A stretch of DNA of 35,201 nucleotides from a virus. This document shows, piece by piece, positions 28,096 to 33,358 of the stretch. The notes beneath the pieces were generated by a model. It had not been told where the DNA came from. It saw nothing but the letters and a program-made list of their open reading frames with translations, and did not search any database. Both the position numbers and the translations under genes were made by a program. The DNA is taken from the IMG/VR virus record IMGVR_UViG_3300026459_000030, positions 1 through 35,201 of that record. The stretch is one strand, 5' to 3'. How positions within the stretch are numbered: position 1 is the first letter of the stretch; every line of letters begins with the position of its first letter.

Positions 28096-28125
28096 TTGAC
28101 ATACTAGCCAACACTTTGCTATAAT
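28096..28125 (+). promoter_or_regulatory. Consensus promoter of the structured RNA
   Basis: TTGACA (28096-28101), 18-bp spacer, TATAAT (28120-28125). Predicted start is near 28131-28133, exactly at the first stem of the RNA. Confidence 0.85.
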
Positions 28126-28130
28126 TATAT

Positions 28131-28266
28131 CTAGAAGGCATGAACGGCTGATGGTTTACCGTGTGGTCGTACCTCTTCTAGCATCCGCTCCCTTTCTGGC
28201 GGATAAGTCGCCTCTCCCTTTCTGGAGGCGCACTCCTGAGCATGAGTCTAAACTGCTCCCTTTCTG
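28131..28266 (+). ncRNA. Structured RNA with three anti-Shine-Dalgarno-like TCCCTTTCTG copies
   Basis: P1: CTAGAAG (28131-28137) pairs with CTTCTAG (28175-28181) and encloses small helices ACGG/CCGT and GGT/ACC. H2: ATCCGC (28183-28188) pairs with GCGGAT (28199-28204) around loop TCCCTTTCTG. H3: CGCCTC (28209-28214) pairs with GAGGCG (28225-28230) around the identical loop TCCCTTTCTG. H4: the CCTGAGCA hairpin (28235-28258), then a third TCCCTTTCTG (28257-28266). Two unrelated stems presenting one conserved 10-nt loop is a strong sign of RNA function. The loop complements CAGAAAGGGA-type ribosome-binding sites and resembles the 16S 3' end (CCTCCTTTCT). No ORF spans the region. Confidence 0.75.
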
Positions 28267-28278
28267 TATAATATAGAT

Positions 28279-28371
28279 ATGAGTCTATACAGAGAAAAGA
28301 ATGAGTTTATTCCCATTATGAGGGATACAGATGATCATATAGATGATTATGAAGCAATAGGCATTGATTGA
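28279..28371 (+). CDS. 30-aa acidic leaderless peptide
   Basis: TATAAT (28267-28272) abuts the RNA's last TCCCTTTCTG and lies 6 nt before the ATG. Product: MSLYREKNEFIPIMRDTDDH then 'IDDYEAIGID'. CTGTATA/TATACAG can fold around the start. The strong terminator right after it supports a real unit, though the ORF is short. Confidence 0.5.
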   Translation: MSLYREKNEFIPIMRDTDDHIDDYEAIGID

Positions 28372-28375
28372 TATA

Positions 28376-28420
28376 CCCCAACCATATTGCCCTGCAAAGG
28401 GGCAAATGTTGGTTGTGGGG
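28376..28420. terminator. Bidirectional terminator
   Basis: CCCC-AACCA (28376-28384) pairs with TGGTT..GGGG (28410-28420), and TTGCCC (28387-28392) with GGGCAA (28400-28405) inside. It separates the plus-strand RNA/peptide unit from the leftward nucleotidyltransferase gene ending at 28423. Confidence 0.82.
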
Positions 28421-28422
28421 TT

Positions 28423-29067
28423 CTATTTTGCGCCGAACTTTAAACGCCGCTTTTCCCATATTTCTAGATCTTGCGGATGATCAAAGTCTTCAGTCCAGTC
28501 GTTGATTTCAACATAGTTTGATTTATTTGTAAAGTGATGCTGTACCCGTAGGCTTTCAAGGTTCCTTATCTTTTTATACAACAGGTATGTTCCAGGACCT
28601 TTTTTGTTTTCTTCTATTACCTGCTGTAGGACATTACGAACGAACTCTTTTTGTCCCCCGTCAAAACTCAATGCAAATATTTCTTTATATTTTTTGCCAG
28701 TAATTTTTGATGCTTTGGGGCGTAGAAAAAACTGTATTGGATCTATATTATTTGCTATTGTCTCTACCGCTTGATCAGAAAACCAAACATCACCAAATGC
28801 AATAATTGTTCTATCTTCCCCCCACAGATGGACTGATGAGTACAGTTTGGCTGCATCATTCCAGTTGCCTTCAAGAGGATATTCAGTGGCAGCATTTATA
28901 CTTATATTGTTTTTAGATATTACGACTATATCATTGCTAAACTTATTAAACTGATTAATGGTTCTGTTTAGCAGTGGTTCGCCATCTATTATTGCAAGAT
29001 GTTTTGGGGTATTACGAAAGTTATTCCAACGTGTACCTTTTCCTGCTGCTGGAATGATTACTCTCAT
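28423..29067 (-). CDS. Nucleotidyltransferase (sugar-1-phosphate or related)
   Basis: 214 aa. N-terminal 'MRVIIPAAGKGTRWNNF' is the nucleotide-binding loop of NTP transferases, with 'TPKHLAIIDGEPLLNRTI' after it, 'IIAFGDVWFSDQAV' near residue 90 (metal-binding Asp), and 'EINDWTEDFDHPQDLEIWE' near the end (second Asp and a partition helix). The fold fits small cytidylyl-, uridylyl- or molybdopterin-type enzymes. It could activate a sugar or other group for the glycosyltransferase (32383) and carbamoyltransferase (33355) genes. Substrate unknown. Confidence 0.82.
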   Translation of the reverse strand: MRVIIPAAGKGTRWNNFRNTPKHLAIIDGEPLLNRTINQFNKFSNDIVVISKNNISINAATEYPLEGNWNDAAKLYSSVHLWGEDRTIIAFGDVWFSDQAVETIANNIDPIQFFLRPKASKITGKKYKEIFALSFDGGQKEFVRNVLQQVIEENKKGPGTYLLYKKIRNLESLRVQHHFTNKSNYVEINDWTEDFDHPQDLEIWEKRRLKFGAK

Positions 29068-29068
29068 G

Positions 29069-29251
29069 TCAGTCCATATAAACTAATACATCAAATGCTT
29101 CTTCGCAAGATATACATAGTGATGTTGGCTTGCCTTTAACATACTTACCGTCGCCGAGAATTATTTTTCCGCTTTTTTGCATGTCTAATAGATCTGGCGT
29201 TAATTTACCATAAATAATTGGTAATAGTTTTACATGACATTTTGGACACAT
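29069..29251 (-). CDS. 60-aa zinc-ribbon protein
   Basis: Start at 29251 (MCPKCHVKLLPIIYG), because TGA-TAGAAT (minus, 29259-29264) lies 7 nt upstream; a longer frame to 29314 would cross the divergent promoter. 'MCPKCH' and 'KGKPTSLCISCEEAFD' give two CxxC pairs for one zinc. The next gene (28423-29067) follows at once, so it may be regulated with it. Confidence 0.68.
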   Translation of the reverse strand: MCPKCHVKLLPIIYGKLTPDLLDMQKSGKIILGDGKYVKGKPTSLCISCEEAFDVLVYMD

Positions 29252-29305
29252 AAGAATTATTCTATCATAGTTGCATTTATTTTTGCTATAAGGTATACTC
29301 TTTAT

Positions 29306-29485
29306 ATGGGACAATGTAAATGTGGTTATTCAACTGAGTATCCAGACTGCAACGGCACACATAAAATTGTGAAAGCAGTTAAGGATGATATTATTAAACA
29401 ATTAGAAGATATAGATATAGATGGTAGCAAACTAAATGCTCTTGGGTTTAAAATGCTTGCCATCGCAGCAATCAGGGGTAAGTAA
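29306..29485 (+). CDS. CDGSH-like Fe-S protein
   Basis: 59 aa. TATACT (29294-29299) is 6 nt before the ATG: leaderless. 'GQCKCGYSTEYPDCNGTHKI' fits the CDGSH motif C-x-C-x2-S-x3-P-x-C-D-G-x-H, with Asn in place of Asp. The family binds a 2Fe-2S cluster through three Cys and one His. The C-terminal helix (KAVKDDIIKQLEDIDIDG) is unlike the usual CDGSH partner domain. Possibly a redox or Fe-S handling protein alongside the A-type carrier at 30337. Confidence 0.65.
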   Translation: MGQCKCGYSTEYPDCNGTHKIVKAVKDDIIKQLEDIDIDGSKLNALGFKMLAIAAIRGK

Positions 29486-29583
29486 TGAAACATGAGGACT
29501 TGAGAGATCCTTTCACATATTGGAGAGAAATCTTGACTATGGTATTTATTATAGGCTTTTTACTTGGCGTATGGGCTTCTTAA
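29485..29583 (+). CDS. 32-aa membrane peptide
   Basis: TAATG-coupled to the CDGSH-like gene. 'MKHEDLRDPFTYWREILTMV', 'FIIGFLLGVWAS'. A short cytoplasmic head and one membrane segment. Function unknown. Confidence 0.52.
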   Translation: MKHEDLRDPFTYWREILTMVFIIGFLLGVWAS

Positions 29584-29687
29584 AATACTGTAATGACTGT
29601 AATACCCCGCTACAAAATGGGGCTTGCCTTTATTGTTATAATAATAAAGAAGCGTTAGAGGAATTTGAAAAAGAAGACGATATGTGA
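29571..29687 (+). CDS. 38-aa zinc-knuckle protein
   Basis: It overlaps the membrane peptide by 13 nt in another frame. 'MGFLKYCNDCNTPLQNGACL', 'YCYNNKEALEEFEKEDDM': CxxC..CxxC. It has no strong RBS and may be translated by coupling. Similar tiny 'YC..C...L..G.C..C' proteins are frequent in actinophages. Confidence 0.5.
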   Translation: MGFLKYCNDCNTPLQNGACLYCYNNKEALEEFEKEDDM

Positions 29688-29734
29688 TATCCTTATAATA
29701 AGGGTCTAATTAAAATATAGAGAGCGAGATATAA

Positions 29735-30127
29735 ATGAATCCTAAAGTAACTATTGTTGGAAGACTTGGCAAAGATCCAGAGGCTATTGGACAGTCTGGA
29801 GCACGTTTTACAGTTGCCACAAACGACAGAGTAAAGAATGAAACAACGGGTAAGTGGGAAGATAAAGACACATCTTGGTGGACAGTAAAGGCTTGGAAAA
29901 CTCTTGGACAACAAGCACTTGCTAACCTTAAAAAGGGACAAGAAGTAACAATTGTTGGAACAATTTATCAAGAAAGTTGGAAAGACAGCAGTGGCAATGC
30001 AAGAACATCCTATGAAGTTAATGCAGAATCAATTGCTCTAACTCTTCACACAATTGCAAAAGAAGTTCCATCGCCTGCTATGGCAACAGTGAGTGGAGAA
30101 GATCCATGGGTCAAGGCTAATGCCTAA
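29735..30127 (+). CDS. ssb: Single-stranded DNA-binding protein
   Basis: 130 aa. OB-fold: 'MNPKVTIVGRLGKDPEAIGQ', 'ARFTVATNDRV', 'DKDTSWWTVKAWKTLGQQAL', 'LKKGQEVTIVGTIYQESWKD', 'TSYEVNAESIAL'. It binds and protects single-stranded DNA at replication forks. It is slightly shorter than bacterial SSB and ends GEDPWVKANA, where bacterial SSB ends in an acidic tip DDDIPF; the tip that recruits host proteins is degenerate. Overlaps the next gene (30120). Confidence 0.92.
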   Translation: MNPKVTIVGRLGKDPEAIGQSGARFTVATNDRVKNETTGKWEDKDTSWWTVKAWKTLGQQALANLKKGQEVTIVGTIYQESWKDSSGNARTSYEVNAESIALTLHTIAKEVPSPAMATVSGEDPWVKANA

Positions 30128-30371
30128 TTGGACAGAGGAACTCTCAGACGAGCAGAAGAAGCAAGTCTGGGAGTTCATTGTTTTTACAGTAAAAGAAATA
30201 CGAGAGCAGATTGCTCTTGATATTGAGTATACTTATGAAGTATGGGCTACACACGGCAAAACAAAAAGTCGTAGAACTAAAAAGGCTTTTGAAGTTTGTG
30301 CAGATATAGCCAGAGGATTAAACGAAAGGATGCCAGATGAAACTAACAGAGGCAGCACAGGAGAAGGTTAG
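30120..30371 (+). CDS. 83-aa helical hypothetical protein
   Basis: Start at 30120 (MPNWTEELSDEQKKQVWEFI), overlapping the ssb stop. 'FTVKEIREQIALDIEYTYEV', 'TKSRRTKKAFEVCADIARGL'. Possibly a small DNA-associated protein because of its position and basic segment. Overlaps the Fe-S carrier gene (30337) by 35 nt. Unknown. Confidence 0.58.
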   Translation: MPNWTEELSDEQKKQVWEFIVFTVKEIREQIALDIEYTYEVWATHGKTKSRRTKKAFEVCADIARGLNERMPDETNRGSTGEG

Positions 30372-30666
30372 AGAATTAATTAAGGGTACACAAATTGCTA
30401 TCCCTAATCATGAAATATTCTTACGTGTTACTGTAATGCCTGGAGGATGCTCAGGGCTAAAACATCAAACATATTTTGATTACGAAAAACGTGATAATGA
30501 TAGCGTGTTTAGTTATGATGGGTTTGATCTTAGAGTAGATAATCTATCTTTGCCTTATCTAGATGGGGCTACCATAGAATACTTTGATACCATTGAAAAA
30601 CAAGGATTTTTTCTAGATAATCCAAATGCTACAGGAACATGTTCTTGTGGTGATAGTTTTCACTAA
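30337..30666 (+). CDS. A-type iron-sulfur carrier (IscA/ErpA-like)
   Basis: 109 aa. 'MKLTEAAQEKVRELIKGTQI', then 'RVTVMPGGCSGLKHQTYFDY', 'IEYFDTIEKQGFFLDNPNAT', and 'GTCSCGDSFH'. The three conserved cysteines (GGCSG and CSCG) and the usual length match IscA, SufA and ErpA. Such proteins pass Fe-S clusters to apo-enzymes. A phage copy implies demand for Fe-S maturation of a viral or host enzyme. Marine phages also carry hesB-like genes. Confidence 0.88.
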   Translation: MKLTEAAQEKVRELIKGTQIAIPNHEIFLRVTVMPGGCSGLKHQTYFDYEKRDNDSVFSYDGFDLRVDNLSLPYLDGATIEYFDTIEKQGFFLDNPNATGTCSCGDSFH

Positions 30667-30684
30667 TGGTGTTATACTCACCAT

Positions 30685-30966
30685 ATGACAACAAACAGAA
30701 TAGTTGCTCTTAGCACAACTTCACCTTTATTGCTAAGTCCTGCAGGAACACACTCTGGAGTTGATATCACAGTGCAAAATATCAACGCTACAGGATATGT
30801 TTATCTTGGCGGATCAAATTTAACTAACGCAAATTATGGTTTTAGAATTGATCCTAGCCATGCAATTTCAATTGAATTAAATGGAAGAGATGCTTTGTAT
30901 GCCCTTGGTTCTACCAGTGGATTATCTGCTTCTATTCTTATGACTAATCTAGAACAAGGAATGTAA
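30685..30966 (+). CDS. Small beta-rich virion protein
   Basis: 93 aa. TATACT (30673-30678) with TG upstream lies 6 nt before the ATG: leaderless extended -10. 'SGVDITVQNINATGYVYLGG', 'NYGFRIDPSHAISIELNGRD', 'LSASILMTNLEQGM'. Small appendage-type beta protein like 6159-6473. It overlaps the collagen-like fibre by TAATG, so a second virion module starts here. Confidence 0.7.
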   Translation: MTTNRIVALSTTSPLLLSPAGTHSGVDITVQNINATGYVYLGGSNLTNANYGFRIDPSHAISIELNGRDALYALGSTSGLSASILMTNLEQGM

Positions 30967-31535
30967 TGGCACGTTTTTATAATCCACCAGATGTTGGCGT
31001 ACCTGGTCCACAAGGTCCACAAGGTCCTACTGGTCCGCAAGGTCCACAAGGAGATCCTGGTCCTGCTGGAGGATTTGGATATTCAGCATCATATTGGAGC
31101 ACTGTAGATCAAACTGGAACAAGTGGATCTATTCAAGCACATACATTAAATAATATTGATTGGGAAGATGGAATTCAGTTAGTAGATAATTCTAAAATTA
31201 CCTTTTTATATGCTGGTAAATACAATATTGCATTTTCTGATCAGTGGCACCACACTGGCGGTGGAGGATCTGGTAGCACAGTAAATATTTGGCTTGCAAA
31301 AAACGGTACAGCAATAGAGGATACAAATACAAAAGTAATTGTTAACACTAATAATCCTTATTATGTTGCAGCATGGAACTTTTTTGTTAATGCTAGTACA
31401 AATGATTATTATCAAATAATGTGGTCTGCTGATACTACAACTATAAAATTAGAAGCAGAGCCTGGAACTGGCAGTGGTGCAAATCGCCATCCGTCAATTC
31501 CTTCTGTTATTGTAACTGTTAACCAAGTAGGTTAA
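30966..31535 (+). CDS. Collagen-like phage fibre protein with C1q-like head
   Basis: 189 aa. Gly-X-Y repeats run through 'GVPGPQGPQGPTGPQGPQGD' to PGPAGG (residues 11-36). A beta head follows with 'ASYWSTVDQTGTSGSIQAHT', 'ITFLYAGKYNIAFSDQWHH' and 'GSTVNIWLAKNGTAIEDTNT', a layout of trimeric C1q/TNF-like heads on phage fibres. It should form a thin trimeric fibre. Confidence 0.82.
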   Translation: MARFYNPPDVGVPGPQGPQGPTGPQGPQGDPGPAGGFGYSASYWSTVDQTGTSGSIQAHTLNNIDWEDGIQLVDNSKITFLYAGKYNIAFSDQWHHTGGGGSGSTVNIWLAKNGTAIEDTNTKVIVNTNNPYYVAAWNFFVNASTNDYYQIMWSADTTTIKLEAEPGTGSGANRHPSIPSVIVTVNQVG

Positions 31536-31536
31536 T

Positions 31537-31565
31537 TTGACAAAACCTAGGGGTAGGTATATAAT
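31537..31565 (+). promoter_or_regulatory. Consensus promoter, leaderless start
   Basis: TTGACA (31537-31542), 17 bp, TATAAT (31560-31565), then 6 nt to the ATG at 31572. It is the best textbook promoter in the right part of the window and drives 31572 to the tRNA block. Confidence 0.85.
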
Positions 31566-31571
31566 AGAAGT

Positions 31572-31685
31572 ATGGAAAAGGGTAGAGTAGTTATTTGTGA
31601 TTTATGCAATAAAACTATAGAAGTTCGTTGGGGTATTTTTGCTCATCAATCTTTATACCGCCATAAAAAGGCTGATCATAAATGA
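31572..31685 (+). CDS. 37-aa zinc-finger peptide
   Basis: 'MEKGRVVICDLCNKTIEVRW', 'GIFAHQSLYRHKKADHK': CxxC and a His-x3-LxxH-like end, a minimal C2H2 finger. ATGA overlap with the DUF6065-like gene couples them. Perhaps a regulator or a nucleic-acid chaperone. Confidence 0.6.
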   Translation: MEKGRVVICDLCNKTIEVRWGIFAHQSLYRHKKADHK

Positions 31686-32374
31686 AACAAAGAATCATTG
31701 AGTTTGCTGCAGATGGTACAGCAATTCCAGATATAAAACCTTCTAAAAACTCTATACCCACATGGTATAAAGATATACCAACTTTTAACAAAAAGAATAT
31801 AGTCTTTAATGATGGCATAGAGCCATTTAAAAATGTCAAATCATGTGTACCATTTTTAGATGCAATGAACACTGGTTATACCGTTACACTATGGTCAGAC
31901 GTTTATTGTAATCTTGGTGATACTGGTAATCATAATTTTAGATGGACAATCGGACCAGATCCTATTTTATACCGTGGTAAAAATAAACATTTTTTAACTA
32001 CAACAGATGAGTTTACTGATGATAGTTTTGCATGGCAGTCTCCATACTGCTTTAAATTACCAGATGGTTACAGTGCTATTGTAACTCACCCATTTAATAG
32101 GCATGACTTGCCCTTTGTTACACTTACAGGAATTGTAGATGCCGATGATATTATGACTTCTGGTAATGTACCGTTTTTGCTTAAAAAGGACTTTAGTGGT
32201 ATCATTGAAATAGGAACTCCTTTATTTCAGATTATTCCATTCAAAAGAGAAACTTGGAAAGCAGAAAGAAATGAAGAACTTCTCAAAATTGCTAATGATC
32301 AAAAAATTTCATCACAAAGAAAGTTTTTTAATTATTACAGAGATAAAATTTGGAAAAAGAAAGAATATCTATAG
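31682..32374 (+). CDS. DUF6065-like protein, copy 3
   Basis: 230 aa. 'SIPTWYKDIPTFNKKNIVFN', 'KSCVPFLDAMNTGYTVTLWS', 'FKLPDGYSAIVTHPFNRHDL', 'GIVDADDIMTS', 'GIIEIGTPLFQIIPFKRETW', then a basic tail ending KIWKKKEYL, as in copy 2. The Cys, PF.R and IPFKR..W motifs are kept; the GIIPAGTP loop is changed to GIIEIGTP. It heads the transferase operon, which hints that the family may take part in modification, but that is speculation. Confidence 0.75.
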   Translation: MKQRIIEFAADGTAIPDIKPSKNSIPTWYKDIPTFNKKNIVFNDGIEPFKNVKSCVPFLDAMNTGYTVTLWSDVYCNLGDTGNHNFRWTIGPDPILYRGKNKHFLTTTDEFTDDSFAWQSPYCFKLPDGYSAIVTHPFNRHDLPFVTLTGIVDADDIMTSGNVPFLLKKDFSGIIEIGTPLFQIIPFKRETWKAERNEELLKIANDQKISSQRKFFNYYRDKIWKKKEYL

Positions 32375-32382
32375 GAGATAAT

Positions 32383-33108
32383 ATGCCACACAGCGTAAAA
32401 GAAAGAATAACAATTGGATGGTGCGATAACGGAGTTGTAGAAGGACGTTTTGCAAGCGGTATTGTTAATACTGTCATTCAAGGAAAAGAATTTGGATTAA
32501 ATATTATTAACACTATTCGTGTTAATGGTAATCAGATTGCACGTCAAAGACAATCTTTATGGGATTTTTGGGCAGACCTATCTGATAGTGAATGGTTGTT
32601 ATGGGTTGATTCTGATATTATCATTACCCCACAAGTTGTAAAAATGCTTTGGGAAGTTGCAGATAAAAAGACTAAGCCAGTTGTAACGGGGACATATTTT
32701 GTTTCTGCAGAAAACGAACAAACTCTTATGAGACCAATGCCAGCGTTGTATTTAGAAACAGGTGATATTTATCAAACACAAGTTTTACATCCTTTGCCAG
32801 AAAATCAGGTTGTTCCAGTAGATGTGGCTGGGTTTGGACTTATGCTAATGCACCGCTCAATTATTGATCCAGTAAAGGCTGTTGCTGGTGATATTTCTGT
32901 GTTTGGAGAAAACCAACAGGCTGCTAATAAGTTTGTTAGTGAAGATGTTTCATTCTGTCGCAATCTTAAGAAAGCAGGATTCCAATTGTACGCACATACT
33001 GGTGCAACTGTTCAGCATATGAAAACATTTTCATTTGATAAAAACTATTACAACATATATTGGGATGCTATGACTAGCGGAAAGATTAAGAAGCCCGAAA
33101 ATGGCTGA
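32383..33108 (+). CDS. GT-A type glycosyltransferase
   Basis: 241 aa from the ATG at 32383 (MPHSVKERITIGWCDNGVVE), with AGGAG upstream. 'NGNQIARQRQSLWDFWADLS', 'SEWLLWVDSDIIITPQVVKM' (DxD metal site near residue 80), 'PVVTGTYFVSAENEQT', 'VAGFGLMLMHRSI' and 'VSEDVSFCRNLKKAGFQLYA' make a compact GT-A fold. It transfers a sugar to an unidentified acceptor, which may be DNA, virion protein or host surface glycan. The acceptor is not visible here. Confidence 0.82.
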   Translation: MPHSVKERITIGWCDNGVVEGRFASGIVNTVIQGKEFGLNIINTIRVNGNQIARQRQSLWDFWADLSDSEWLLWVDSDIIITPQVVKMLWEVADKKTKPVVTGTYFVSAENEQTLMRPMPALYLETGDIYQTQVLHPLPENQVVPVDVAGFGLMLMHRSIIDPVKAVAGDISVFGENQQAANKFVSEDVSFCRNLKKAGFQLYAHTGATVQHMKTFSFDKNYYNIYWDAMTSGKIKKPENG

Positions 33109-33358
33109 TCCAAATCAAACTCCACAAAGAGGTGATTGGGCTTGTCCATGCAATGGCTGTAAAAAGGCTGTTGCTTTTGAACGCAAACAACTTTTAGAAC
33201 TACTTGAAGTAACCAAAGTTGAATATCAGATTTATCGTGGGTCAAGTTTTGATAAAGATGGCAATCTTCTTTGGATGAAAGATGATGTTGAAGCATATTC
33301 TGAAGGAATAGATGTTGCAATTAATTTAATAAAAAGCAGAATGGATAAAAAGAAATGA
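33101..33358 (+). CDS. 85-aa Cys-containing hypothetical protein
   Basis: It overlaps the glycosyltransferase by 8 nt and the carbamoyltransferase by 4 nt. 'GDWACPCNGCKKAVAFERKQ', 'EVTKVEYQIYRGSSFDKDGN', 'EGIDVAINLIKSRMDKKK'. CPCxxC then helix. It is co-translated between the two transferases, so a partner or accessory role is likely, unproven. Confidence 0.65.
   Translation: MADPNQTPQRGDWACPCNGCKKAVAFERKQLLELLEVTKVEYQIYRGSSFDKDGNLLWMKDDVEAYSEGIDVAINLIKSRMDKKK

Noticed and set aside
28131-28181. tRNA-like fold at the start of the RNA gene
   Set aside because: A 7-bp closing stem with two small arms looks like part of a cloverleaf, but it spans only 51 nt and has no anticodon arm or T-arm consensus.
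30966-31040. Collagen-like repeat as a sign of a eukaryotic or giant-virus source
   Set aside because: Short Gly-X-Y stretches are ordinary in phage fibres, and the neighbouring genes are clearly phage or bacterial.
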